64,000 nucleotides of DNA from Chitinophaga varians (lineage in GTDB: Bacteria; Bacteroidota; Bacteroidia; Chitinophagales; Chitinophagaceae). The stretch covers positions 248,001 to 312,000 of the forward strand of contig NZ_JACVFB010000008.1 in assembly GCF_014529945.1 (NCBI RefSeq). The letters run 5' to 3'. Below, in pieces: positions 1-8,137 of this stretch. A program made the translations under genes and the position numbers. Positions within the stretch are counted from its first letter, which is position 1. Every line of letters starts with the position of its first letter. The notes beneath the pieces are model-generated. The model searched no databases. It worked only from the letters and a program-made list of their open reading frames with translations, and was not told where the DNA came from.

Positions 1-76
1 TGGCTGCTCCGATGCGGGTGAATACGAAGATAACCGGAGGCACACGCCTGGGCATATTGTAATTTCAAAAGAAAAA

Positions 77-113
77 GCAGAATTTTGCCGGCAACGCTAC
101 GGCGAAATTCTGC
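77..113 (-). terminator. Strong hairpin, terminator-like on the minus strand
   Basis: Two 14-nt arms (77-90 and 100-113) pair with one wobble around a 9-nt loop. Read on the minus strand the stem is followed by a T-rich tract (complement of the A-rich 66-76), as in an intrinsic terminator. On the plus strand no T-run follows. No convincing minus-strand gene ends here, so its client is unclear. Confidence 0.4.
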
Positions 114-128
114 CCTCATCCTGTTCGT

Positions 129-452
129 ATGGTAAGACTGTTCATATTGGCATCCCTGCTCATGTCTGCAATGACGTGGCTGCAGCCTCAAAAAGGCTAT
201 GGATATGGACATGTTAGTACCACTGACCATACGGACCTGTCAACAGACAGTATTCCGCCGGCCCGTACGCCGGCAGATAAACCTGTTGAAAAACCAGTAG
301 ACCCGTCGGTCCTTCCGGAAGTGAAACTGCCGGAAATAAAAGAAGTGCCTAAATCCAGGCGCGTCATCAAACCGATGGCTATTCCTTCTCCATTGCCTGT
401 CCAACCAATCAGGATCATTAAACCAAAAATCATTATCCGAAAGCTGATCTGA
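129..452 (+). CDS. Small exported Pro/Lys-rich protein of unknown function
   Basis: 107 residues. A hydrophobic N-terminus (about residues 3-17) looks like a signal peptide or anchor. The rest is low-complexity and rich in Pro, Lys and Ile, with repeated KPV, LPE and KPK motifs and a basic C-terminus. It resembles periplasmic linker-type peptides, but no family was recognised. It lies 23 nt upstream of an outer-membrane protein gene and is probably co-transcribed with it and with the two-component pair beyond. A spurious ORF is possible, but the signal-like start and operon spacing favour a real gene. Confidence 0.6.
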   Translation: MVRLFILASLLMSAMTWLQPQKGYGYGHVSTTDHTDLSTDSIPPARTPADKPVEKPVDPSVLPEVKLPEIKEVPKSRRVIKPMAIPSPLPVQPIRIIKPKIIIRKLI

Positions 453-475
453 CGGGTTAAAATATTGATATTGAC

Positions 476-1354
476 ATGAGATATGCACTAATACTGGCCT
501 TTCTGACAGGGCTGTGCCATACGTCCGTGCAGGCACAAACAGATACTGCACACGTGCCAGCAGATACTGTACAAACGGAAGCGCCGAAAAAAACAACCTT
601 TACCCTGGGGGCACTCTACTCCAACAATGCCAACTACTACGGGCAAACGGCCCCCGCGGCCCTACCCTACGTAGCGGCCAGCGGTGTCCTGCAGTTTCCG
701 TTTGGCTTCTATTTCAGTGGCACCGCCTACCGCCTGCTGCACGACTCGGCCAACACGGTATCGGCCACCAGCGCCACCGCAGGGTTCAACTTCCCGATAG
801 GAAAGAAACTGACCGCCACAGTGGCCTACAGCCATACCTTCTACCCGGCATCCTCCCAGTTCCTGCAGGCCGCCAACCCCAACAATGCGTCGGCAGAACT
901 GAAATACCGATATTGGATGACAACCGGTATCCAGGCCGACTATGCTTTCGGGGAGCAGGAAGATATGTTCGTCACCTTAAACACGGAAAAACAAATTACC
1001 TTGGGCAGCATCGCAAAGAACAAAGACCTCATTACGCTGACACCAGCCCTGGACATCGTGGCCGGTACCCAGCGTTTTTACCAGACTTATGTTCGCGAAA
1101 AATATCTGCAGCTCAGTAAACTGGGACTGCCGCTACCGCTGCTTCCAGGCGTACCTGTTGGGCGGCAGACCGTCACCGAAGAAGCCACCCGGTTCGACTT
1201 GTTATCCTACAATCTCAAAGTACCGCTGGCTTACAATCGTGCACACTATATGGTAGAAGTGGAATACCAACTGTCGCTCCTGAGTGATAAAGCCCTCACC
1301 GGCGCCGGCGAAACCCACTCTTTTGTGAATTGCAGTTTTTACTACCAGTTCTGA
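476..1354 (+). CDS. Outer-membrane beta-barrel protein, unknown function
   Basis: 292 residues with a signal peptide (about 1-21, ending VQAQ). The mature part shows alternating polar/hydrophobic strands rich in Tyr, Thr and Asn and ends in Phe (FYYQF), the usual C-terminal signature of outer-membrane barrels. No plug domain or TonB box is visible, so it is not a TonB-dependent receptor. It sits between the Pro-rich peptide gene and an OmpR-family regulator, with only one base separating its stop from the regulator's start. That suggests the barrel and the two-component system serve one envelope function. Specific substrate unknown. Confidence 0.75.
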   Translation: MRYALILAFLTGLCHTSVQAQTDTAHVPADTVQTEAPKKTTFTLGALYSNNANYYGQTAPAALPYVAASGVLQFPFGFYFSGTAYRLLHDSANTVSATSATAGFNFPIGKKLTATVAYSHTFYPASSQFLQAANPNNASAELKYRYWMTTGIQADYAFGEQEDMFVTLNTEKQITLGSIAKNKDLITLTPALDIVAGTQRFYQTYVREKYLQLSKLGLPLPLLPGVPVGRQTVTEEATRFDLLSYNLKVPLAYNRAHYMVEVEYQLSLLSDKALTGAGETHSFVNCSFYYQF

Positions 1355-1355
1355 T

Positions 1356-2027
1356 ATGAAGGTGTTAATCATCGAAGACGAAAGATCCATGGCCACAGAA
1401 ATGGAGGCCTTCCTGAAAAAGGCATACCACTGTGACCTCGTGGCATCCGCCAGCCAGGCGGTTGCCCGGCTGGAAGACAATGCCTATGACTTTGTGTTAC
1501 TGGACCTTGGCCTGCCGGACATGGACGGGCTGCAGCTACTGCAGCAAGCCCGGAAACTATGCCCGGAAGCGGCCTATATTATCCTTACCGCCCGCGGCCA
1601 ACTGGAAGATCGTATCAAAGGCCTGGACCTCGGAGCAGATGACTATCTCCCAAAACCATTCTCCCTGCTGGAGCTGCAATCCCGTATGCAGGCTATCTCC
1701 CGAAGGAAGTTTGGCCTTCAGGACGTACTGATACCACTCGGCGATTTCAGTGTGGACCTGCAAAAAAGAAACGTATATTTCGAACAAACGGAGATTACCC
1801 TGTCCCGCAAAGAGTTTGATCTGCTGAGCTATATGCTGCTGCATAAAAACAGGCCGCTGTCCCGCATGCAGCTCAGCGAACATATCTGGGGCGATCTGGC
1901 AGATGATGAATATGATTCCAATTACATTGACGTCCACATCAAAAATATCCGGAGAAAATTGTCAACCTACGCCACGGTGGACTGGCTGCAGACCATCCGT
2001 CATGTAGGTTATAAAATAAAGATCTGA
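1356..2027 (+). CDS. OmpR/PhoB-family response regulator
   Basis: 223 residues. The N-terminal receiver domain (1-115) has the acidic pair near residues 7-8, the phosphoacceptor Asp50 in the stretch VLLDLGLPDMDG, and the conserved Lys in DDYLPKPF. The C-terminal winged-helix domain (about 125-223) has the usual EFDLL and SNYIDVHIKNIRRKL segments. The receiver would be phosphorylated by the kinase encoded 3 nt downstream and would act as a DNA-binding transcription factor. Its targets are not visible from sequence; the barrel gene upstream is a natural candidate. Confidence 0.92.
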   Translation: MKVLIIEDERSMATEMEAFLKKAYHCDLVASASQAVARLEDNAYDFVLLDLGLPDMDGLQLLQQARKLCPEAAYIILTARGQLEDRIKGLDLGADDYLPKPFSLLELQSRMQAISRRKFGLQDVLIPLGDFSVDLQKRNVYFEQTEITLSRKEFDLLSYMLLHKNRPLSRMQLSEHIWGDLADDEYDSNYIDVHIKNIRRKLSTYATVDWLQTIRHVGYKIKI

Positions 2028-2029
2028 GC

Positions 2030-3340
2030 GTGAAACTTTTTACCAAACTGACACTATTTATCACACTGTCAAAAATGGCGGTAGCATTGCTGTTTGTACT
2101 ATTGCTGCCGGTATTGGTAGAAGATATTGCACATCAATACAACGACTATTATCTCCGTGAACAAAAGAAAAAAGTGTTGCAGGTAATTCAGCAAAACGGC
2201 ATCGATGCCTACCTACAGGGAGAAGAAACCTACGGTAGCTATACCATGCTCAAAGAAGAATACATATCGCTGGAACCAGCCGGCAACACCATCATGGCGG
2301 ATACTATCGCCACCGTGCAACGACTGGTGGAAGGCGATACGCTGACCTACCGCGTACTGACCCATATCCTTCAGGCCAACCATCGCGCTTTTCTGCTGGA
2401 AGTGGGCAGGAAAACCACCACCATCAGTCAGTACAACCGTCCGCTGCAACGCATGGCCCTCTATGTGCTCGGTGGTCTCATTATCATCACTATTCTCATC
2501 GACCTTGTATTTACACGGCTGCTGCTCAAACCACTTGGCGTCATTATCCAGACACGGCTGCTGCATCGCCGCTTTCCATTCAGGGAACAGGCACCGCCCA
2601 TCAGGACCTCCACGGCAGACTTTCAATACCTCGACGATTCCCTCGTGGAACTGATGAATAAAATCAACGACGCGTTTGAAAAAGAACGGGAGTTCACGTC
2701 CAACGCCTCCCATGAACTGATGACGCCTATCAGTATCCTGCAAACTAAAATGGAAAACCTGCTCGATGAAAGAGACACAGACGAAGCGCTACAGCACACG
2801 GTACAGGGCATGATGAAAACATTAAAGCGCCTGAAAAAAATTGTTCATTCCCTCCTGCTGATTTCACGCATAGAAAACGACCAGTTTCCGAAAAACGACG
2901 CCCTCTCTCCTTACCTGCTGGTCACAGAAGTCATGGAGGAATTATCTCATCGCCTGGAAGAGAAAAACCTTCGCTTTTCCATGCAACTCTCACCGCAAAC
3001 GATGCTCCATCGCCTTAATCATGATCTGATCTTTCAGCTGGTATACAACCTGCTGCAGAATGCGGTCAAGTACAACCGGGAAAACGGCAGCATTACCGTG
3101 ACTGACGAAATCCATCCCGATCATTACCTGCTGATCATCTCCGATACCGGTATCGGTATTTCCTCCCGGGAAGTAGATACCATCTTCCATCGCTTCCGGA
3201 AAATCCAACGAGGCACCGCAGAAGGCTACGGGCTCGGCCTCGCGATCGCCCATACTATTGCACAATACCATCACATACAGATCAGCGTGGAAACAACGAT
3301 GGACCAGGGAAGTACATTTACCCTGCGCTTTCCATTGTAG
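2030..3340 (+). CDS. Membrane sensor histidine kinase
   Basis: 436 residues from a GTG start 3 nt after the regulator stop. Topology: TM1 at about 10-32, a periplasmic sensor of about 110 residues, TM2 at about 143-162, then the catalytic core. His228 in the H-box (SNASHELMTP) is the likely phosphoacceptor. The N-box (NLLQNAVKYN), G1 (DTGIG) and G2 (GYGLGLAI) mark an intact ATPase domain. There is no clear HAMP consensus between TM2 and the H-box. It is the cognate partner of the adjacent OmpR-type regulator; the stimulus is unknown. Confidence 0.92.
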   Translation: MKLFTKLTLFITLSKMAVALLFVLLLPVLVEDIAHQYNDYYLREQKKKVLQVIQQNGIDAYLQGEETYGSYTMLKEEYISLEPAGNTIMADTIATVQRLVEGDTLTYRVLTHILQANHRAFLLEVGRKTTTISQYNRPLQRMALYVLGGLIIITILIDLVFTRLLLKPLGVIIQTRLLHRRFPFREQAPPIRTSTADFQYLDDSLVELMNKINDAFEKEREFTSNASHELMTPISILQTKMENLLDERDTDEALQHTVQGMMKTLKRLKKIVHSLLLISRIENDQFPKNDALSPYLLVTEVMEELSHRLEEKNLRFSMQLSPQTMLHRLNHDLIFQLVYNLLQNAVKYNRENGSITVTDEIHPDHYLLIISDTGIGISSREVDTIFHRFRKIQRGTAEGYGLGLAIAHTIAQYHHIQISVETTMDQGSTFTLRFPL

Positions 3341-3403
3341 CTCCGAACAACCAAGCACCTGCTGACGGCCACTACCCTATAACATCGTGGCGTTCCATAA
3401 CAG

Positions 3404-3427
3404 GCAGATATACCCTGCGTTTTTTTT
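3404..3427 (+). terminator. Weak candidate terminator after the kinase
   Basis: A short GCAG/CTGC stem with a 7-nt loop precedes a run of eight T. The stem is only 4 bp, so the call is tentative; position and T-run are the main support. Confidence 0.35.
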
Positions 3428-3531
3428 CCTGTGGTCCCAAACAACGATGAACCAGCCCAACCACCGCTATACATAACAATTATCGTCTTCCATAATCCGC
3501 AGGTAATATCTTCTTCCACAAAATATATTTT

Positions 3532-3561
3532 GGTTTGTAACGCAAACTATATTTATATTTG
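3532..3561 (+). promoter_or_regulatory. Promoter with winged-helix operator palindrome
   Basis: A Bacteroidota-type promoter: TTTG at 3534-3537, 16-nt spacer, TATATTTG at 3554-3561. The -33 element lies inside the palindrome GTTTGTAACGCAAAC (5-bp arms, 5-nt spacer). A closely related, longer palindrome is present at 4491-4509 before the SDR gene. The winged-helix regulator encoded at 4164 is the obvious candidate binder of both sites. That link is inferred. Confidence 0.6.
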
Positions 3562-3580
3562 ATTTAAAGTTGAGCGCCGC

Positions 3581-4153
3581 ATGGAAACAACCGACAACAA
3601 TATGGACCCCCTGCAAGGGTTGAAAATCATTACAGAAGCTATTTCCCAGACCCGGGAAAACGCAAGGGAGCACAGTTTTCTGTTTCTCCTTTGGGGTTGG
3701 CTGATAGCAGCGGGCAGTATCCTGTTTTTTGTGCTGAAGACATTTACTTCATTTAAATTATTTTTCCTCCCCTTCCCGGTGCTGGTGGCGGTAGGCATTT
3801 TCCTTTCCTTCCGGCATTATCAGTCAGGGCCCGGATCGGTGCAGACCTACCTCGGCTTTTACCTGAAGAACCTCTGGCTGGTAATGGGCGTCAGCTTTAT
3901 CCTGTCGGTGCTGGTGAATGTGCTGCAACACACCCAACCCTTTACCAGCAATATGCTGATTGGTGGGGCCGGTACGTTGTTAACCGGACTGGTATTACGT
4001 TTCCGGCCATTGGTGAGTGGCGGTATATTGTTTTTTATTTTGGCGGTGGCCAGTATCTTTGTGCCGGACCAGTATGCCCCGCTGCTGCTGGGCGTAGCCG
4101 TACTGACCGGCTATCTGGCGCCGGGGTACCTGCTTAAAAAGTCAACAGTATAA
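3581..4153 (+). CDS. Six-helix integral membrane protein, unknown function
   Basis: 190 residues. A polar N-terminus of about 27 residues is followed by roughly six hydrophobic segments (about 28-48, 52-72, 90-110, 118-138, 143-160, 166-186). No catalytic motif was recognised. It is the first gene of a pair with a small winged-helix regulator 10 nt downstream, a recurrent Bacteroidota arrangement of a membrane protein with an HTH_34-type regulator. The palindromic operator over its promoter suggests autoregulation of the pair. Confidence 0.75.
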   Translation: METTDNNMDPLQGLKIITEAISQTRENAREHSFLFLLWGWLIAAGSILFFVLKTFTSFKLFFLPFPVLVAVGIFLSFRHYQSGPGSVQTYLGFYLKNLWLVMGVSFILSVLVNVLQHTQPFTSNMLIGGAGTLLTGLVLRFRPLVSGGILFFILAVASIFVPDQYAPLLLGVAVLTGYLAPGYLLKKSTV

Positions 4154-4163
4154 ACAATAGCGG

Positions 4164-4448
4164 ATGTTCAATGATTTAGATCCTGTTTTAAATACACCAG
4201 TGAGATTGGCCATTGTGTCGGTACTGATCAAATTAAAACAGGCTGATTTTGCCCATCTGATGGAAGTCACCCATACCACGCAAGGTAACCTGAGCCATCA
4301 GATTAAAAAACTAAGTGAAGCAGCTTATATAGAAGTGATTAAGACCTATAAGGGGAACTACCCACATACCCTCTGTAAACTTACGGCTAAAGGCCGCAAA
4401 GCTTTTGAGCAGTATGTAGAAGACATCAAAAAGTACCTGCACCTGTAA
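4164..4448 (+). CDS. Small winged-helix transcriptional regulator (HTH_34 type)
   Basis: 94 residues forming a single winged helix: N-terminal helix with NTPVRLAIVSVL, recognition region around TTQGNLSHQIKKL, and wing YKGNYPHTLCKLT, as in the ArsR/MarR-like HTH_34 family of Bacteroidota. There is no ligand or metal domain. It is co-transcribed with the membrane protein just upstream. Two matching palindromes, one over its own promoter and one before the following SDR gene, suggest it controls both transcription units, presumably as a repressor. The effector is unknown. Confidence 0.85.
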   Translation: MFNDLDPVLNTPVRLAIVSVLIKLKQADFAHLMEVTHTTQGNLSHQIKKLSEAAYIEVIKTYKGNYPHTLCKLTAKGRKAFEQYVEDIKKYLHL

Positions 4449-4460
4449 GGGCAGTCAACC

Positions 4461-4481
4461 GGCTGGCAACCGGCTTTTTTT
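4461..4481 (+). terminator. Intrinsic terminator after the winged-helix gene
   Basis: A GCTGG/CCGGC stem with one G-T pair, a 3-nt loop and seven T residues. It separates the regulator pair from the SDR unit. Confidence 0.65.
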
Positions 4482-4490
4482 AGATCATTT

Positions 4491-4509
4491 TAGTTTGCAA
4501 CACAAACTA
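4491..4509 (+). promoter_or_regulatory. Operator palindrome before the SDR gene
   Basis: TAGTTTGCAACACAAACTA is a perfect inverted repeat with 7-bp arms and a 5-nt spacer, 20 bp before the SDR start. It shares its core with the palindrome at 3533-3547. It also contains a TAGTTTG element resembling a -7 box, so a bound repressor would block the promoter. Confidence 0.6.
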
Positions 4510-4528
4510 CATTAACAACAAGAAGAAC

Positions 4529-5278
4529 ATGAAACCTAAAACGATATTGATCACCGGCGGTACTTCGGGGCTGGGTGCCGCCGCCGCCCGTGCCTTCGCC
4601 GCCATGGGGGCGCGGGTAATTTTTTGTGGCAGACGCCTGGCAACAGGATTACAATTGGAAACCAGCATCCGTGCGGACGGCGGCGAAGCCACCTTCCTAC
4701 AGGCAGATGTGACGAACGAGCAACAAGTGGAACAACTCGTCAACGAAACATGCAAGCTGTATGGCCCGCCGGATGCTGCTTTTAATAACGCCGGCGCCAA
4801 CCTGTACACCGGTCCGCTGGAGCAGATGACCAGCCGGCAGTTTTCGGATACCATGACGCTCAACCTCACCGGCATCTTCCATGCCCTCAAATATGAGATA
4901 CAGGCGATGAAGGCCACAGGAGGCAGCATCATTAACACCGCCAGTACTGCTGGCGTAAAAGGGGTAGGACAAGGCATCGCTGCTTATGTGGCAGCCAAAC
5001 ACGGTGTGATCGGTCTTACCAAAGCAGCAGCACTGGAGCAGGCCCGCAACGGCATCCGTGTCAATGCGCTGGTGGTGAGTGCCATCCAAACGGAACAGTG
5101 GCTGCAGAACGTGTCGTCCAAACCCGGCATGCAGGAAAAGATAGCCGCCGCCATGCCCCTGGGGATGATATCTACCGTGGAAGATATCATCCCCACCATC
5201 CTGTTCCTCGCATCTGAACAGTCCACCTATATCACCGGCGCCGCTATCGCCGTCGATGGCGGCATCACCGCCGGATAA
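4529..5278 (+). CDS. SDR-family oxidoreductase
   Basis: 249 residues, the normal length for a classical short-chain dehydrogenase. The Rossmann glycine motif TGGTSGLG is at about 8-15, NNAG at about 86-89, the catalytic Ser in INTASTAG and the Tyr/Lys pair in AYVAAKHG; the C-terminus ends in the usual VDGG. It should reduce or oxidise a small alcohol or carbonyl using NAD(P)(H); the substrate cannot be told. An Arg-rich segment after the second strand (CGRRLATG) hints at NADP(H). It leads a short run of plus-strand genes ending with the SRPBCC gene at 7105. Confidence 0.9.
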   Translation: MKPKTILITGGTSGLGAAAARAFAAMGARVIFCGRRLATGLQLETSIRADGGEATFLQADVTNEQQVEQLVNETCKLYGPPDAAFNNAGANLYTGPLEQMTSRQFSDTMTLNLTGIFHALKYEIQAMKATGGSIINTASTAGVKGVGQGIAAYVAAKHGVIGLTKAAALEQARNGIRVNALVVSAIQTEQWLQNVSSKPGMQEKIAAAMPLGMISTVEDIIPTILFLASEQSTYITGAAIAVDGGITAG

Positions 5279-5296
5279 ACGCCTTAAATCATCGTT

Positions 5297-5758
5297 ATGC
5301 ATCTCGTGTCACTATGGACAGCCGCCATCACCGCCGCTGTCGTTTTCCTCGCCGGCTCCTGGGAACGTATCTTCCGCATGCCGCACTGGTTTGCCAATCC
5401 ACCACAATCTTTTGAATTGATCGCATCACAAACCAAACAGTCTGCCCGTTTCTGGATACCGCTGCAATTGCTGTTCCTTGCATCTTTCATCACTGCGCTG
5501 GTCACCAACTGGTCCCATGAGCAGGTAAGGCCTTATCTGCTCATGGCGCTGGTATGTTTCCTGCTGGTGACGATTCCCACCGCGACCTATTTTGTGAAGG
5601 AAATTATTGCCTTCTCCAAAATGACCGCAGACACGCCACGTACACCGGAACTGCTGAAAAGGAGCCAGCGATGGATACGATGGACCACCTCCCGGAACAT
5701 CCTCCAGTTTTTCTCCTTTATTCTGCTTGTATGGGCGTTGCTCAACCGGCACCAATAA
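5297..5758 (+). CDS. Small integral membrane protein, unknown function
   Basis: 153 residues with four hydrophobic segments (about 4-21, 52-70, 79-98 and 130-148), the middle ones separated by short polar loops. It lies 18 nt after the SDR gene and 8 nt before the esterase gene, so co-transcription is likely. The layout resembles DUF1772-like four-helix membrane proteins, but no diagnostic motif was recognised. Confidence 0.7.
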   Translation: MHLVSLWTAAITAAVVFLAGSWERIFRMPHWFANPPQSFELIASQTKQSARFWIPLQLLFLASFITALVTNWSHEQVRPYLLMALVCFLLVTIPTATYFVKEIIAFSKMTADTPRTPELLKRSQRWIRWTTSRNILQFFSFILLVWALLNRHQ

Positions 5759-5766
5759 AAAATACC

Positions 5767-6648
5767 ATGAAAAAACTATGCTTTATCCTACTGGCAATAC
5801 TTACCTTGCCGGCCATCGCCCAAACCAATAACCGTATGGATATCCAGCAAATAAGACAACAATTTGACCAACTGGGGGACATCTACCCCGCCGATGAAAC
5901 GGTGAACATTGAAAGCACCGTCATCGCAGACGTGCGCTGCCACTGGTTTACACCCACCCAGGCTACCAGCGATGAAATTATCATTCTGCTTCATGGCGGG
6001 TCTTACGCACTCGGATCGTTACATTCACACAAAGCGATGACCAGCCACTTCGCCACTGCCCTACACCGGAAAATACTGCTGGTGGAATATGCCCTGGCGC
6101 CGGAACATCCGTTTCCCGCAGGCCGCAACGATGCGGAGAAAGTATATCGCTACATCGCTGCCGCCTACCCTGCCGCCAGTATCTTCCTGCTGGGAGACAG
6201 CGCAGGCGGAGGTATCCTCGTTTCCGCCATGCACCAGTTGTCTGGCACTCCCATCAAGCAACCCGCCGGTGTGGTGCTCATTTCTCCCTGGCTGGACCTC
6301 CGCTGTGAAAATGAATCGTATGAAACACGCCGCGCAGATGATCCTATCCTCAGCAAAGAAGAGATGAAACGGTTTGCAGATTATTATGCAGCCGGCAAGA
6401 TTGAACCTGCCAGCGCAGGTCTGCGCACCTTCGGCACATTCCCGCCGGTGCTGATAATGACAGGCTCACGGGAAGTACTATACGACGATAGCAAACATTT
6501 CTACGAACGCATCCGGACGGTTGCTCCCTTCGCCGATATGGTCACGCTCGACGACCAGACGCATGTATGGCCATTGACAGCGATACAGTCGCCCGCCACG
6601 ATCAGCACACTGGAGAAAATCAGCGCTTTCATGGACGTTCATGGATAA
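5767..6648 (+). CDS. Exported alpha/beta hydrolase, HSL-like esterase
   Basis: 293 residues from the ATG at 5767. This start gives a clean signal peptide (about 1-19, ending AIAQ); the longer open frame upstream overlaps the previous gene and is rejected. The oxyanion motif HGG is at 76-78, the nucleophile Ser145 in GDSAGG, a probable acid in the SREVLYDD region and the His in DQTHVW. This is the alpha/beta hydrolase-3 (hormone-sensitive-lipase) family, which hydrolyses short acyl esters. The substrate is unknown and a periplasmic location is inferred from the signal peptide. Confidence 0.88.
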   Translation: MKKLCFILLAILTLPAIAQTNNRMDIQQIRQQFDQLGDIYPADETVNIESTVIADVRCHWFTPTQATSDEIIILLHGGSYALGSLHSHKAMTSHFATALHRKILLVEYALAPEHPFPAGRNDAEKVYRYIAAAYPAASIFLLGDSAGGGILVSAMHQLSGTPIKQPAGVVLISPWLDLRCENESYETRRADDPILSKEEMKRFADYYAAGKIEPASAGLRTFGTFPPVLIMTGSREVLYDDSKHFYERIRTVAPFADMVTLDDQTHVWPLTAIQSPATISTLEKISAFMDVHG

Positions 6649-6685
6649 TATTGGTTATCTTACGAGATCATCAATTTGCTTCCTT

Positions 6686-7105
6686 ATGGAAAACCAGACA
6701 GCGCTTCTTTCTGCCTCTACCCTGGTAAAGGCGCCCATCGAAAAAATATGGGACTACTGGACAGGACCGGAACACATCATGCAATGGAACAACCCTTCCA
6801 GCGAATGGAAGACGACCTCCGTAGAAAATGATGTTCGCTCCGGTGGCAAATTCAGCTTCGTCATGGAAGCAGAAAATGGCGGTGGTTTTGCTTTTGCAGG
6901 CGCTTATGACGAAGTGATACCGCACGAAAAACTGAGCTACGTCCTATCCGACGGCAGAAGGACCATCGACCTGTTCAGCATTACGCCGGAAGGTGTGACC
7001 ATCACAGAGCTGTTTGATCCGGAAAAAGGTACCCCGGAAGCAGAGCAGCAAGCCTTTTGCGCAGGCGTGCTGGAACATTTCCGCCGGTATGTCGAAAATC
7101 ATTAA
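6686..7105 (+). CDS. SRPBCC/AHSA1-family protein
   Basis: 139 residues from the ATG at 6686. Homologues begin with MENQ-like residues before the first strand; an upstream in-frame ATG at 6641 overlaps the esterase gene and is less likely. Family features include VKAPIEKIWDYWTGPEHIMQW near the start and the GGKF turn. The protein is a clear paralogue of the SRPBCC protein at 12460. These START-like folds bind hydrophobic ligands; a specific role cannot be assigned. Confidence 0.85.
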   Translation: MENQTALLSASTLVKAPIEKIWDYWTGPEHIMQWNNPSSEWKTTSVENDVRSGGKFSFVMEAENGGGFAFAGAYDEVIPHEKLSYVLSDGRRTIDLFSITPEGVTITELFDPEKGTPEAEQQAFCAGVLEHFRRYVENH

Positions 7106-7128
7106 GTTCCACCCAACAAACCATAACG

Positions 7129-7163
7129 AACGGGATGGCCATATGGCCGTCCCGTTTGTTTTA
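7129..7163 (+). terminator. Intrinsic terminator after the SRPBCC gene
   Basis: A 12-bp stem (7129-7140 with 7145-7156, one wobble) with a 4-nt loop and a TGTTTTA tail. It closes the transcript that starts with the SDR gene at 4529. Confidence 0.8.
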
Positions 7164-7209
7164 TATTCCCTATCTTCGCCATCATGATCTGAAATTGTGC
7201 GTTAACGAC

Positions 7210-8103
7210 ATGAAATACAACATCAAGGGTAAAACGTATACCTATATTGCTGACATCAAAGACAATAACCCCGTCAGACTTAGTTTTGATCAGCTGTCCG
7301 TCCAAACTTTCCACCTCAGCTTTGAGCCGTGGTACCAACAAGGCTATTGGGACCATTCCTGCGTACCACATGTGCTCATGGATGGTGACACCGTAGTGGC
7401 CAATGCCACCGTCAATGTGCTCCGCGTACGCTGGCAGAACGAGGAAAAGACCTGGCTGCAGCTGGGCACCGTCATGACACACCCTGACTATCGCCATCAG
7501 GGCCTTTCCCGCTGGCTGATGGACAAAATTTTTGAAGAATGGAAAGGTAAGTACGACGTCATGTTCCTTTTTGCCAATGAAAAAGTGCTGGACTTCTATC
7601 CGAAATTCGGATTTGTGCCGGCCAGCGAATACCAGTACCATACCCAGGCACTAACGCCACAATCGGCGAAAATTCGCCGGCTGGATATGGACAATATTGC
7701 CGACACCGCGTTGCTGCTCCGGAAATATGCCCGGTCCAACCGCTTTGCAGCGCTTACTGTCACAGCTCCCGCCGGCCTGCTGATGTTCTATTGCACCCAG
7801 TTTATGAAAACATGCGTATATCATCTCGAAGAAACAGATGTTGTCGCTGTAGTGGAACACGAAGACGGCGTAATGACCTGTCATGATATTTTCGGCGACA
7901 CCCGGCAATCACTGCATCACATCTTATCTGTGTTGATGGAAAAAGATACCCGGCAAATAAAACTGGGCTTTACACCGAAAGATACCAGCGGCTTTACCAT
8001 GTTGCCTTTGAAGACAGAAGATCTCACGCTCTTTGTACGAAAGGGCAAGCAGGATCTCTTCGCCGGCAACCAGCTGATGATACCCACGCTGGCACATACC
8101 TAA
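7210..8103 (+). CDS. GNAT-family N-acetyltransferase
   Basis: 297 residues from the ATG at 7210; the open frame extends upstream through the terminator but that part is not protein-like. The acetyl-CoA site is visible as GTVMTHPDYRHQGLSRWLMD (the V-x-P-x-x-R-x-x-G-L/I-x form) at about 100-120, followed by ANEKVLDFYPKFGF, the typical motif B. The C-terminal half has no recognised fold and may bind substrate. Likely role: N-acetylation of an amine or amino acid; target unknown. Confidence 0.85.
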   Translation: MKYNIKGKTYTYIADIKDNNPVRLSFDQLSVQTFHLSFEPWYQQGYWDHSCVPHVLMDGDTVVANATVNVLRVRWQNEEKTWLQLGTVMTHPDYRHQGLSRWLMDKIFEEWKGKYDVMFLFANEKVLDFYPKFGFVPASEYQYHTQALTPQSAKIRRLDMDNIADTALLLRKYARSNRFAALTVTAPAGLLMFYCTQFMKTCVYHLEETDVVAVVEHEDGVMTCHDIFGDTRQSLHHILSVLMEKDTRQIKLGFTPKDTSGFTMLPLKTEDLTLFVRKGKQDLFAGNQLMIPTLAHT

Positions 8104-8137
8104 TCACATATCCCAACTGAAAAAGAATCTGTTATTT

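Noticed and set aside
2..217. Open frame at the left edge on the plus strand
   Set aside because: It overlaps the Pro-rich gene in another frame, shows no conserved pattern, and its C-terminus is in the signal-peptide region of that gene. It could at most be the tail of an upstream gene.
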